From positions 1 through 55,306 of the forward strand of contig NZ_VWXX01000024.1 of assembly GCF_008632335.1 (NCBI RefSeq): a stretch of 55,306 nt of DNA. The letters are read 5' to 3'. Shown here one piece after another: positions 20,701-28,930 of this stretch. Under the pieces are notes generated by a model, which made no database searches, was not told where the DNA came from, and saw nothing but the letters and a program-made list of their open reading frames with translations. The position numbers and the translations under genes were made by a program. Each line of letters starts with the position of its first letter. Position 1 is the first letter of the stretch. Source of the stretch: Thiohalocapsa marina. GTDB lineage: Bacteria > Pseudomonadota > Gammaproteobacteria > Chromatiales > Chromatiaceae.

Positions 20701-21380
20701 CGGCTCTTTGTCAGCAGCATCGGCAGCCGGTTGTTCTGCAGCGGCTCCGGCAGGTCCAGTCCGCTGGCCGCAAGCCACTGGTCCACCTCGGCCCATGCGC
20801 GGGTGGCGGGGAAGAAGAACCCGCGGGATCCCGGCGCGAAGTACTTCAGGCGGACCACCATGGCGACGAAGCTGCGGCAGATCAGGTCGTCTTCCCACAC
20901 CGGCAGGATGACGCCGTCGCGGTCCAGCACGTCGCGCACCTCGGCAAAGGCATGGCTGCCGATCAGGGCCTGCAGCGCCTCGGCCCCGAACTGCTCGACG
21001 TCGTGGTTGTCCTCGCGTGCATTCTGCCAGGCGCGTGCCACCTCGGCCTCGAACGTGCGCGCCCAGTAGTCATGGCGCAGCGGGCGCAGGCCGTGTTCCT
21101 CGATCCGTTGTGCCGGCGGGCTTGGCAGCAGGACGACGTAGTTCGGCAGCCGCAGCCCCTCGATGACGGACAGGGCCTCGGCGTTCTCGCTCTCCAGGCC
21201 GTACAGGAAGTCCGCCCGCGGCATCAGGTAGTAGGGCAGGTCGGGGACGGAAACCCCCTGCAGCTTGGCGCCAAGCTGTTCTTCGATCAGGCGTTCGATG
21301 GCCCGGGCATGGACCAGGAACACGCCGTCGGCGGGTTTCAGGATCTGCTGTCGAAAGACCTTGGCGGCGGCGGTAGACAT
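17748..21380 (-). CDS. Large multi-span membrane protein of unknown function (1210 aa), last gene of the OmpA-caspase operon
   Basis: Not recognised as a known family. The ATG at 21380 is chosen because upstream codons of the frame lie inside the preceding gene. Residues 1-270 look like a soluble domain. A low-complexity Asp/Ala/Pro-rich linker follows at about 270-330, then a highly basic alpha-helical region rich in Arg and Leu (about 330-670). Six or more membrane spans lie between about residues 680 and 980 (for example PAAIILIGLLTNIGLYSG and LVTLTILLLPGLFGFLVWE). A cytoplasmic-looking C-terminal domain of about 220 residues ends the protein. It follows the CsgG-like gene by 34 bases on the same strand, so it belongs to the same operon. 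It may form the inner-membrane part of the system; this is inference from order and topology. Confidence 0.8.
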   Translation of the reverse strand: MSTAAAKVFRQQILKPADGVFLVHARAIERLIEEQLGAKLQGVSVPDLPYYLMPRADFLYGLESENAEALSVIEGLRLPNYVVLLPSPPAQRIEEHGLRPLRHDYWARTFEAEVARAWQNAREDNHDVEQFGAEALQALIGSHAFAEVRDVLDRDGVILPVWEDDLICRSFVAMVVRLKYFAPGSRGFFFPATRAWAEVDQWLAASGLDLPEPLQNNRLPMLLTKSRPGAGSDLPATPPLLPLALPYAASDPDLPQVLRALETSGEPDAASSDSLSVVTPSITAPDASADQANAEAPSAPEQSCLDAIRRGLMLRRRRGWLRRAGGWSRDVGEHALLRVLLLPGLRHLAFGPLTTADPTPSDPAQGTRGRLSLHLLERAMACAQRAELDGRLARALRWLAEARRLCRRLTRRPPSALPAVERILAERESCAEEQLANLLAAKWKLPPATAREIHALVARLATDDRRGPGSPSARALLSQLDQVLYEGRYDYYRLRLRLLPWLRHPGRGRVRQVLPFQPLLKALRALETGRQRLEDLPWPIADLERFSEALEELNSRITRRLDVQIMPRLEQAMREADFVPRGHREVVAAQKMRLELLDVIKHRRHLKFTDARDIVARNILRLPDPTLGEFFRGDRLRRFDRTAARALPGVYRPGEFYIKGLQQLGAPLFGTGPGRSILRHLLLPFGGAYLVLKSLDLLLALLPTHDAAFAFTTPAAIILIGLLTNIGLYSGIGRHLARTLWHALTATLRFVLYDGVRQLLRWPPVAGFLKTGLARALGRNLVAPMLIGVVPLTPIIALAVLVEEVPIEPGLWLAGLAFALGTLARNTPAGRRFLDDLSTNLGLYLRRINQTLFIGLIQQLIYFFKEVSRRFSQLLHRVDEALTHHLGETPPSLLLKAALAPIWRLAEALIEFYVTVLVEPQINPVKHFPIVSIGHKLLLPFLPAITATFIDISESVLPKVIAYPLVTLTILLLPGLFGFLVWELKENWKLYQANHRGGLRGRDIDSDDAQDEVALAVEPATVGSHGEDVRALLTRGFHSGALPKGFDRLRRLLQRQIREQADHPKRLRRLQRQLEDLQYAFCVFFEREFTFALRERCRDPDCGLQRVATGRPRIASNLVELQVELHPAPLTTGPDAPLQLRVRLFRRQRHICLESELSGPPERLGPTCWGHIRDDLRLFAGRSGVDLQRPESALFALPDGPDQSADRHRA

Positions 21381-21414
21381 GCGGACGATAGGACTCGCAC
21401 CCGGTACTCGGGGT

Positions 21415-22728
21415 TCAGTACTCGATGAGATAGTCCGCGACGGACATGGACCACGGCCGGGCGGCGTGCTGCTCGTCCAGTGACTGCTGCAGGCGGGCAA
21501 GGATCCGATCGACATCCACCGCATCGGCCTGAGCCTGTCCGATCACTGGGCCTGCCGCCGACCCGGCGGCCGGTCCTGTTGACGGACCTGCGTGCGGCCA
21601 GGCTACCTGGGCCGCGGTCAGTGTGTCCGGGTCGACTGGGAGCGTCGACAGAACGGCCACAAGATGGCCTCGGCCCGACGGCTCGGCAGCGGTGAAGCGC
21701 AGACCCGAGTATGGGTCTGGTATGACGATGGACCCGCCGGCCCGAATCTGGCCCGAGGCGCCGTCCGCCGGCGGGGCCGGCCCCAGGGGATAGACCTGTG
21801 CCACCTCGCCGAGGGCGTTGATGTCGATGACCGTCAGATAGCCTGGCGCCTGGCTGGTGATGCGTATGCGCATCTCTTCACCCAGGCGTAGATGCGGGTG
21901 GGGCAGGACGGTGATGGCCAGTCGCGCGGGATTTTGCTCGATCGGGGTCCGGCGGGTCACCGCCGTTGCCGCTGTCGTCGCCGCTGTCGTCGTCGCCACG
22001 GTGACCGGCTGCGTGGCCGATGCCGGCGCCGGAACGGGCGCCGGTGCCGGACCGGCGAGCTTGCGCGCCAGCAGGGCGATCTCGTCGGGGATGTCTTGCC
22101 GGTTGCGGGTCTTGACCTCTGCCGCCTCGCGAATGATGCCGGTGCTGGTGTCCACCAGTCGGGCGACGATGGAGATGGTCTCGCCCCACTGCAGCACGGT
22201 ACCGCTGACCACGGCCTCCACGCCGTAGAGTCGGCCCGCCTCCGCCGCCAGGGTGGATTCGTCCGCGAGATAGCTGGTTTGCAGTTCCTGTTCCTCGATC
22301 ACCTGCTGCAGCAGCACCCGCTCCATCAAGGTGAAGCGGTTGGTGGCCTCCAGTGCGCTGATCATCCACTCGGCGATGATGGCGCCGGCATCCGGTATGC
22401 CCAGGTTGCCGCGGATCTTGAATGCGTAGACCGCGATCCGGGGTTTTTCCGGCGCGGCCGGCTCGGCCGCGTCGCCGGTATCCCAGCCGGCATCCCGCTC
22501 GGAGTCCAGGTCCGATTCCCAGCTGCCGTCGTCCCGATCGAATTCCGTCAGGGCCTCGATGGTGACGCCACCGGCGCCGCCGGCTGCCTGCTGACCCTGG
22601 CTGACCAGCGGCAGCAGTGGCAATACTACGGCGATGAGCAAAGGGGTGAGCCCATGGGTGGCCCGGCGCGACGATGGGGCACCAGCGGCGTGCGGGTGCT
22701 TGTGAGTGTGGCAGCAGACAGGCTTCAT
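21415..22728 (-). CDS. Exported CsgG-like protein with C-terminal DUF4384-type domain
   Basis: Has an N-terminal export signal with a long basic n-region (hydrophobic core LTPLLIAVVLPLLPLV). Residues about 95-225 resemble the CsgG/FlgO-like fold: PRIAVYAFKIRGNL, an ALEATNRFTLMER segment, and a later VVSGTVLQWGE. Such proteins are outer-membrane or periplasmic. A Thr/Ala-rich linker then leads to a DUF4384-like domain (LRLGEEMRIRITSQAPGYLTV, about residues 280-370). The ATG overlaps the caspase gene stop by four bases (ATGA), so the two are translationally coupled. The DUF4384-like fold also occurs at the end of the coupled caspase, which suggests the two products interact. 437 aa. Confidence 0.8.
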   Translation of the reverse strand: MKPVCCHTHKHPHAAGAPSSRRATHGLTPLLIAVVLPLLPLVSQGQQAAGGAGGVTIEALTEFDRDDGSWESDLDSERDAGWDTGDAAEPAAPEKPRIAVYAFKIRGNLGIPDAGAIIAEWMISALEATNRFTLMERVLLQQVIEEQELQTSYLADESTLAAEAGRLYGVEAVVSGTVLQWGETISIVARLVDTSTGIIREAAEVKTRNRQDIPDEIALLARKLAGPAPAPVPAPASATQPVTVATTTAATTAATAVTRRTPIEQNPARLAITVLPHPHLRLGEEMRIRITSQAPGYLTVIDINALGEVAQVYPLGPAPPADGASGQIRAGGSIVIPDPYSGLRFTAAEPSGRGHLVAVLSTLPVDPDTLTAAQVAWPHAGPSTGPAAGSAAGPVIGQAQADAVDVDRILARLQQSLDEQHAARPWSMSVADYLIEY

Positions 22729-24323
22729 GGCGCGGTGTACAACCCCTGCAGACCGAGTTGGCGGCGACCCTGCCGTGTGATCGCAAGCACGGCCTCTATC
22801 GCCTGCCTGGCCGCCCGCCGGCCGTCGATGGCCTTGAGGTCCGCGGCCAGTTGATCCAGTGACGCATCACTGGCCACGGCAATGATGTGATCGGCACCGA
22901 AGGGCGGCGTGACCTGGAACTCCACCCGCACCGGCCGGCCGGCCGGCAAGGTGGGCGGATCACCCGGGAAAGGGTAGTGGAAATGCACGGTCCCGTCACC
23001 CGACAGACTGAAGAACACCAGGTAGGGTAACAGGATATCGTCGATCTCGAAGGCAATGGTCCGCCCCCGGTGGTGCAGGCCGTCGTCCGGGAATACCCGC
23101 ATGGACAGGCGATCACCCAGGCGTTCCAGCTTCAGCCGCTCCACCCCGCGCCAGGCATCGATCACCGACTGCAGCGCCGGCCGAGTCGGATCCAGGTCCC
23201 GGGCGAGGATGTCGCCGCGGCCGGACACGGCCTCGCGCCGGCGGATGTCAAACACCAGGTCCACCGCATCCGGGCCAGCGGCAGGCACCGTTCCGCTCAG
23301 GTCGCGCAGCAGCGCGGCGGCGGAGGCCGCGTCCGTCCCCTCGATGCGAAGCCGCGCCTGGGGCAGCGCCGTGGAGCCGGGACCGGAGCGGGCCGACGCA
23401 CCCGCCAGCGGCACCACCACACGCGTGTCCGCGGCCACCGGCAACAGGTTCGGTGTCTGCCGGGAGTCGGCAATGGCGCGGACATTGGCCCGCACGAACC
23501 GGTTGAGTTCCTCCCGCGTCAGCTGGCCGTCGCTGTCGCGGTCCGCCGCCCCCTCCAGCGCGCGGGCAAAGGCCCAGCTCAGGGCGCCGCGCCGCGCGCG
23601 CCGGCCATCCACGTCGAACAGGTCCACCTCCGGCACCTGTTCGTGCTCCTGGCCGGCGGCGAGAAAGGTCAGTCCCGGCAGATCGCCAGCGTCCCGCTCG
23701 CTGGGGGCAGGCGGCATGTCCAGTTCGAGCAGGTCGTCGGACACCGAGTAGGCGGTGTAGCGGGCGGACCCCTGGCCCGCGCGCGGGTCGATGTCGCGGG
23801 TCAATGTGCCAGAGTGGCACGAGTCGGCCACGAACAGGACATCGAGCCCGCGCGCCGCGGCATCGCGAAACCACTGGTTCAGCTCGTCGTCCGGGATGCG
23901 CTCCCTGGTGCCCGCACCGTTCTCGCTGACCCCGCCCAGCAGCAGCACCTCGTCCTTGCCGTCGTCTTCGTTGCCGGCGATCCGCTCCGGCTCCTGAGTG
24001 CCGTGACCGGCAAAGCTGAAGACCAGGCGGTCGCCGGGCTGCGCCCGGTCCATCAGCGCCTGCCAGTCCGCCGTCAGCCGTTCACGGGTCGCGTCGGCGT
24101 CCAGCCGCAGCGTCAGGTCCGACACCCCCGCCCGGCGCAGCGCCGCGGCGATGTCCTGCGCATCGGCAACCGCCCCGTGCAGCGGGCTGATATGCTGATA
24201 GGCGTCGATGCCCACCACCAGCGCGCGGGTCTCCGCGGCCGCGGCCGGAGCGAACAGCCAGGCCGCCAGCAGCGCCGGCAGCAGCAGGTGTCGCAGCGGG
24301 CCGTCAGTGATGTCGTTGACCAT
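22725..24323 (-). CDS. Exported caspase-like peptidase (C14) with EF-hand loop and DUF4384-like tail
   Basis: A signal peptide (LLLPALLAAWLFAPAAAA) precedes a caspase/metacaspase p20-like domain starting ETRALVVGIDAYQ. The catalytic dyad is visible: H107 in FSFAGHGTQ and C169 in VADSCHSGTL. Residues 261-272 read DRDSDGQLTREE, a canonical EF-hand calcium loop, inside the region that would be p10-like. The C-terminal third contains LPYLVFFSLSGDGTVHFHYP and PVRVEFQVTPPFGADH, resembling DUF4384. The protein should act in the periplasm or at the outer membrane; metacaspase-like enzymes cut after Arg or Lys and many need calcium. The ATG at 24323 is 19 bases after the OmpA gene; the 3' end overlaps the next gene by four bases. 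532 aa. Confidence 0.88.
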   Translation of the reverse strand: MVNDITDGPLRHLLLPALLAAWLFAPAAAAETRALVVGIDAYQHISPLHGAVADAQDIAAALRRAGVSDLTLRLDADATRERLTADWQALMDRAQPGDRLVFSFAGHGTQEPERIAGNEDDGKDEVLLLGGVSENGAGTRERIPDDELNQWFRDAAARGLDVLFVADSCHSGTLTRDIDPRAGQGSARYTAYSVSDDLLELDMPPAPSERDAGDLPGLTFLAAGQEHEQVPEVDLFDVDGRRARRGALSWAFARALEGAADRDSDGQLTREELNRFVRANVRAIADSRQTPNLLPVAADTRVVVPLAGASARSGPGSTALPQARLRIEGTDAASAAALLRDLSGTVPAAGPDAVDLVFDIRRREAVSGRGDILARDLDPTRPALQSVIDAWRGVERLKLERLGDRLSMRVFPDDGLHHRGRTIAFEIDDILLPYLVFFSLSGDGTVHFHYPFPGDPPTLPAGRPVRVEFQVTPPFGADHIIAVASDASLDQLAADLKAIDGRRAARQAIEAVLAITRQGRRQLGLQGLYTAP

Positions 24324-24342
24324 ATGCCGGCCCCCGTTTGTA

Positions 24343-25272
24343 TCAGTGCCGTACCAGTTCGACCCGCCGGTTCAGCGCCCAGATCTGCTCCTGAGAGTAG
24401 AGCGCCGGGTCCGACAACTGGATGGGTTGCGACTCGCCGGCGCCCTCGGTGTGGATGGATCCGGCGTAGCCGGCCTGCTGCAGAAAGCGCGCCAGCGCTT
24501 CCGCCCGACGCCTGGACAGCCGCTGGTTGTCACGGTCGGAGCCGCGCTCGTCGGTGTGCCCGATCAGCGTGATCTCGGCGACCCCCTGCCCTCGTAGATA
24601 GGCCGCCAGATCGCTCGCCGCGGCCTCACCCTTGGCAGTGAAGCGGGTGGAGCCGGTCTCGAAGGTCACCGGGATCGGCACCCGCTGCACCACGAAGCCC
24701 CGCACCGACGGCAGCGCCAGACCCTCGGCGGAACCCGAGCGATGGTTCACCGGCACCGCCACATAGGCCTCGGCCAGCATGCGGCTCTCCGACGCCTTGC
24801 GAAAGATGCCCTCGATCACCGGCTCCGGCGGTGCCTGCGGGGTCACCACGGGGTCGTTGATCAGCCCCAGCGCCTCCTGGTAGGCAAGGGTGGCCGCGGC
24901 GTAGTCCTTGCGCCCGGACTCCAGGTCGCCGAGCATGGCCAGCGCCTGCCAGGTGCGCGCGCTGCTCAGGGACTGGCGCAGCAGCGGCTCCTGATCGGCC
25001 AGGTCCGCGCCGGCCGCCAGGCGGCGCTCCACCTCGCGCAGAAAGCCGTAGGCCGCCACCCGCGCGAGCTTGACCCGATAATCGTCGGCGCAGGTGGGCT
25101 CCGACGGGATCTGTGCCGCGTAGTCCGACAGGCGTTGGATATCCCCCGCCTTCGAGGCGGTCTGAACCCCCTGGGCCAGGCTGGCGCAGTCGGCCTGGCT
25201 GGGCGTCGCAACGGGCAGACAGACGAGCAACAGGCACAGGGCCGGACCCCGGCCCGAGGATGCGATGGACAT
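24343..25272 (-). CDS. OmpA-family cell-wall-anchoring protein
   Basis: First gene of the leftward operon. A signal peptide (residues 1-27, ALCLLLVCLPVATPSQA) is followed by an alpha-helical, TPR-like region (about 30-140) and a C-terminal OmpA-like peptidoglycan-binding domain (about 195-305; VTFETGSTRFTAKG, LIGHTDERGSDRDNQRLSRRRAEA). OmpA-like domains bind diaminopimelate in peptidoglycan and anchor envelope complexes. The ATG at 25272 has AGGGAG about seven bases upstream. Length is 309 aa. It probably tethers the products of the following genes to the cell wall; the peptidoglycan-binding module in the divergent WD40-caspase gene fits this view. Confidence 0.88.
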   Translation of the reverse strand: MSIASSGRGPALCLLLVCLPVATPSQADCASLAQGVQTASKAGDIQRLSDYAAQIPSEPTCADDYRVKLARVAAYGFLREVERRLAAGADLADQEPLLRQSLSSARTWQALAMLGDLESGRKDYAAATLAYQEALGLINDPVVTPQAPPEPVIEGIFRKASESRMLAEAYVAVPVNHRSGSAEGLALPSVRGFVVQRVPIPVTFETGSTRFTAKGEAAASDLAAYLRGQGVAEITLIGHTDERGSDRDNQRLSRRRAEALARFLQQAGYAGSIHTEGAGESQPIQLSDPALYSQEQIWALNRRVELVRH

Positions 25273-25352
25273 TGTCGAACTCCCTTCTGTCGATATTGGC
25301 CTTGTTGTGCGGCGCCGCCGGCCACCTCGCTGGCGAAACCACCGCCGTTGCC

Positions 25353-25386
25353 TATAATAATAGCGTCGCGGCGTCGCACACGTCAG
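25353..25386. promoter_or_regulatory. Divergent promoter region of the two caspase gene sets
   Basis: The 204-bp gap between the OmpA gene (minus) and the WD40-caspase gene (plus) holds the AT-rich core TATAATAATA. Read on the minus strand it gives TATTAT (25357-25362), with CTGACG (25381-25386) 18 bases before it, a reasonable sigma-70 promoter for the OmpA operon. Read on the plus strand it gives TATAAT (25353-25358), without a good -35. Overlapping divergent promoters would let one regulator control both sets. Confidence 0.5.
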
Positions 25387-25476
25387 GCTGGTGCTTCGGG
25401 CGCTGCATTCGCATCCTGCAGATTCGACCGGCGCAACACCGGGAATCCGTGGGCTACCGCCATCAGGAGAGACTCG

Positions 25477-28400
25477 ATGCGTCGCGCCCCGGGCATCCGC
25501 CGGACCCTCAGCACCCTGCTTGTCGTCTTCGTCTGCCTGGCGCCCCTGCACGGCCAGGCCCTGCCCACCGAGCCGATGCTGCGCCTCGAGACGGGCATGC
25601 ACACCGCCCAGATCCGACGCATGGCGCTGGACACCACGGGCCGAAGCCTGGTGACGGCGTCGGACGACAAGACCCTGCGGCTGTGGTCGGTGGATGACGG
25701 TCGGCTGGTCAGGACCCTGCGCATTCCCATCGGTCCGGGCAACGAGGGGCGCCTGTACGCCGCCGCGCTGTCACCGGACGGTCGCTGGATCGCCACCGGC
25801 GGCGCCACCCAGGCCGTGACCGAGGGGCCGGGCAACTATCACATCTATGTGTTCGATGCCGCGAGCGGCGAACTGCGCCGGCATGTCGCCGGCCTGCCCA
25901 GCGTGGTCAATCACCTCTGTGTCTCGGCTGACGGACGCCATCTGGCCGCCAGCCTCGGCGCCGAGGGCATCCGCGTCTTCGCCACCGACGACTGGCGGCA
26001 GGTGGCGGCGGACAGGGACTACGGCGACGCCAGCCACTGGTGCGACTTCGACCGCGACGGCCGGCTGGTCGCCAGTTCCCTCGACGGCCAGCTGCGGCTT
26101 TACGACCAGCGATTTGAGCTGATCGCACGGCAACCGGTGGCGACGGGCAGCTTGCCCTTTGCCGTCGCCTTCTCTCCGGATGCGGCGACCATTGCCGTTG
26201 GCCTGGCTGACCAGGCCGTGGTGGCGCTGCATTCCGGCGCCAATCTGAACCCCCTGGGACAACCGGACAGCCGTGGTCTGGACAACGGCGATCTGAGCAA
26301 GGTCGCCTGGTCAGCAGACGGCCGGCGGCTGTTTGCCGGCGGACGCTTCCAGCGCCGGGGGACCTTCCCGGTGGTGGTCTGGGAGCAGGCGGGGCAGGGC
26401 AAGCGGCACTTCTGGTCCGGCACGGACAACAGCCTGACGGACCTGCGCGCCCTGCCGCAGGGCGGCCTGATCGCTGGCACCGACGACCCCGCCTGGCTGC
26501 GCTTCGACACCACGGGCCAGTTGATCCGGCAGCGACACCCGGTGGCGCCAGACATGCGCGACAAGCTGGGTGAGCACTTTCGGCTGTCCGCCGATGGCCG
26601 GCGGGTGGTCGTCGGGCTGGGCTACGGCGGCGAGCGCTCCATCCTGTTCGACCTGGACAGTCGGCGCCTGTTCGAGGGCGACATCAACGAGACCTGGCTG
26701 CTGCAGCAGGAACTGGACGAGGCCGGCTTCGACCCCGGCGCCATCGACGGGCAGATGGGACCGAACACCCGCCAGGCGCTGTCCGACTGGCGCCGTCAGC
26801 AGGGCCTCGGCCCCGGTGGTCTGGATGCGGCAGCCAGGGTGGGTCTGGGCATCACCCCGCTGGCGCCGCCGCTGACCCGGGCCGCCGGCCTGAACGTGAC
26901 GCAATGGAAGAACAGCCAGCATCCGCGGCTAAACGGCAAGCCGTTGCCGCTGGCCCCCTATGAGACCGCGCGCGCGCTGGCCATCGGCCCCGATGGACAC
27001 GCAGGCGACAGGGGGCTGTTGCTGGGCACCGCCTGGTATCTGCGTCGTTTCGACCAGGCCGGCAACCTGCTCTGGCAAGTGCCCACCCCGGACACCGTCT
27101 GGGGGGTGAACATCAGCGCCGACGGACGGCTGGCGGTGGCGGCGCTGGGCGACGGCACCCTGCGCTGGTATCGCTATGCCGATGGTGTGGAACTGCTGTC
27201 GCTGTTCGTGCACACCGGTACCCTGGAATGGGTGCTCTGGACCCCCAACGGCTACTACGACGCCAGCCCGGGCGGCGACCGGCTGGTGGGCTGGCACCTG
27301 AACCGCGCCGAGCGTGCAGACGGCCTGGCGGTGCAGCATGTGGTCCCCGGCTCCGCCGCCGAGGCGGCCGGCCTGCTCGCCGGCGACCTGATCGAATCCA
27401 TCGACGGGGTCGCCATCGTCAGCAAGGCGGACCTGGTGGCCGCCATCCGGCAGAAGCCGGCCGGACAGTCGCTGCGCTTCAACATCGTCCGCGGCGACGA
27501 CTACCTGTATCTGGATGTCCTGCCGCAGCGTCCCGATCCCAACGGCCCGCCCAGGCTGGGCACCGTGGTCGGCGCCGCCCTGGCGCGGGCCAATGCCTCG
27601 GATTTCTATCCCGTGAACAGCTTCCGCGAGCGCTTCTACCGCCCGCAGGTGGTCACCGGCATGCTCGATACCCTGGACGAGGGGCAGGCCATCGCCCAGG
27701 CCGCCCGGCGCGGCGAGCGGGTCCAGGCGGAGCAGACCGTGGCCAAGTCCCTGCCGCCGCTGATCACCATCCTGAGCCCGGGCGACGGGGAGCGCTTCAG
27801 CCAGGCGCAGACGCGGGTGCGCTACCGCGTGAAGAGCCCCGGCGGAGAGCCGGTGCAGCAGATCCAGGTCCTGGTGGACGGCCGGCCGCTGAGCACCCAG
27901 CGCGGGCTGCAGCGGATCGTTCAGCCGACAGACTCGACACCGTCCGCCGGAGCGGACACAGGCGCGTCGCAGACGGCGTCGTCAGACCTGGCGCTGGGGC
28001 AGGAGGGCGTGCTGGAGCTCGACCTGCCGCTGCGCGACCTGAGCCTGACATTGGTGGCGGAAAATCGCTTCGGCGCCTCGCCGCCGGACACGGTCAATCT
28101 GCGCTGGGAGGGGGGCCAGACGGAGGGATTCGTCATTCAGCCCAAGCTCTATGCCCTGGTCGCCGGCGTCTCCGATTACCGCAACGACGCGCTGGATCTG
28201 CAGTTCGCCTACAAGGATGCCGAGGATTTCGCCACCGCCTTGAAGGCCCAGTCTGGTGGTCTGTACCGCGATGTGGTGGTCCGCGTGCTCGAGAACCCGG
28301 ACAGCGACGGCCTGCTGGACGGCCTCGACTGGTTGCGTGACGAGGTCACCAGCCATGACGTGGCGGTGCTGTTCATCTCCGGTCACGGGGTGAACGACCC

Positions 28401-28872
28401 GGACGGCAACTACTACTACCTGACGCAGGAGGCGGACACGGAGCGCCTGAGCCGGACCGCCGTCCCCTATTTCCATGTCCAGCAGACCCTGTCCGCGTTG
28501 CCGGGCAAGGTGCTCGCCTTCATCGATACCTGCCATTCCGGCAACATCATGGGCGCCCGGCGCAGCGTGGCCAACATCACGCCGATCATCAATGACCTGG
28601 CCTCGGCGGAGAACGGCGTGGTGGTGTTTGCCAGCTCCACAGGCAATCAGTATTCGCTAGAGAACCCGGAGTGGGGGAATGGCGCCTTTACCAAGGCCCT
28701 GGTGGAGGGCATCAACGGCAAGGCGGACTATACTCATGACGGCAAGATCACCATCAACCAGCTGGACCTCTACCTGAGCGAACGGGTCAAGGAGCTGACC
28801 GGCAACAAGCAGACACCCACCACCACCAAGCCCCAGACCGTTTCGGACTTCCCCATCGCCGTGCTGCGATGA
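25477..28872 (+). CDS. Exported WD40 / peptidoglycan-binding / PDZ / caspase-like multidomain protein
   Basis: 1131 aa from the ATG at 25477, preceded by AGGAGA at six bases. A signal peptide spans residues 1-28. WD40-type beta-propeller repeats (for example VTASDDKTLRLWSVDDG and AAALSPDGRWIATGG) run from about residue 35 to 390. A peptidoglycan-binding-1 module lies at about 405-455 (ELDEAGFDPGAIDGQMGPNT). More propeller-like sequence follows, then a PDZ domain at about 618-685 (PGSAAEAAGLLAGDLIESID). An Ig-like segment precedes a C-terminal caspase domain from about 888 (YALVAGVSDYRNDALDL) with H970 in FISGHGVNDP and C1019 in FIDTCHSGN. The set of sensing and anchoring domains on a protease suggests regulated proteolysis in the periplasm. 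It is the first gene of the rightward set, and the next start is 58 bases on. Confidence 0.9.
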   Translation: MRRAPGIRRTLSTLLVVFVCLAPLHGQALPTEPMLRLETGMHTAQIRRMALDTTGRSLVTASDDKTLRLWSVDDGRLVRTLRIPIGPGNEGRLYAAALSPDGRWIATGGATQAVTEGPGNYHIYVFDAASGELRRHVAGLPSVVNHLCVSADGRHLAASLGAEGIRVFATDDWRQVAADRDYGDASHWCDFDRDGRLVASSLDGQLRLYDQRFELIARQPVATGSLPFAVAFSPDAATIAVGLADQAVVALHSGANLNPLGQPDSRGLDNGDLSKVAWSADGRRLFAGGRFQRRGTFPVVVWEQAGQGKRHFWSGTDNSLTDLRALPQGGLIAGTDDPAWLRFDTTGQLIRQRHPVAPDMRDKLGEHFRLSADGRRVVVGLGYGGERSILFDLDSRRLFEGDINETWLLQQELDEAGFDPGAIDGQMGPNTRQALSDWRRQQGLGPGGLDAAARVGLGITPLAPPLTRAAGLNVTQWKNSQHPRLNGKPLPLAPYETARALAIGPDGHAGDRGLLLGTAWYLRRFDQAGNLLWQVPTPDTVWGVNISADGRLAVAALGDGTLRWYRYADGVELLSLFVHTGTLEWVLWTPNGYYDASPGGDRLVGWHLNRAERADGLAVQHVVPGSAAEAAGLLAGDLIESIDGVAIVSKADLVAAIRQKPAGQSLRFNIVRGDDYLYLDVLPQRPDPNGPPRLGTVVGAALARANASDFYPVNSFRERFYRPQVVTGMLDTLDEGQAIAQAARRGERVQAEQTVAKSLPPLITILSPGDGERFSQAQTRVRYRVKSPGGEPVQQIQVLVDGRPLSTQRGLQRIVQPTDSTPSAGADTGASQTASSDLALGQEGVLELDLPLRDLSLTLVAENRFGASPPDTVNLRWEGGQTEGFVIQPKLYALVAGVSDYRNDALDLQFAYKDAEDFATALKAQSGGLYRDVVVRVLENPDSDGLLDGLDWLRDEVTSHDVAVLFISGHGVNDPDGNYYYLTQEADTERLSRTAVPYFHVQQTLSALPGKVLAFIDTCHSGNIMGARRSVANITPIINDLASAENGVVVFASSTGNQYSLENPEWGNGAFTKALVEGINGKADYTHDGKITINQLDLYLSERVKELTGNKQTPTTTKPQTVSDFPIAVLR

Positions 28873-28930
28873 CCCATGCCGCCCTGCCATCGCATCGGCC
28901 AACCGTGCACACGACACAGGAGCAAACACA

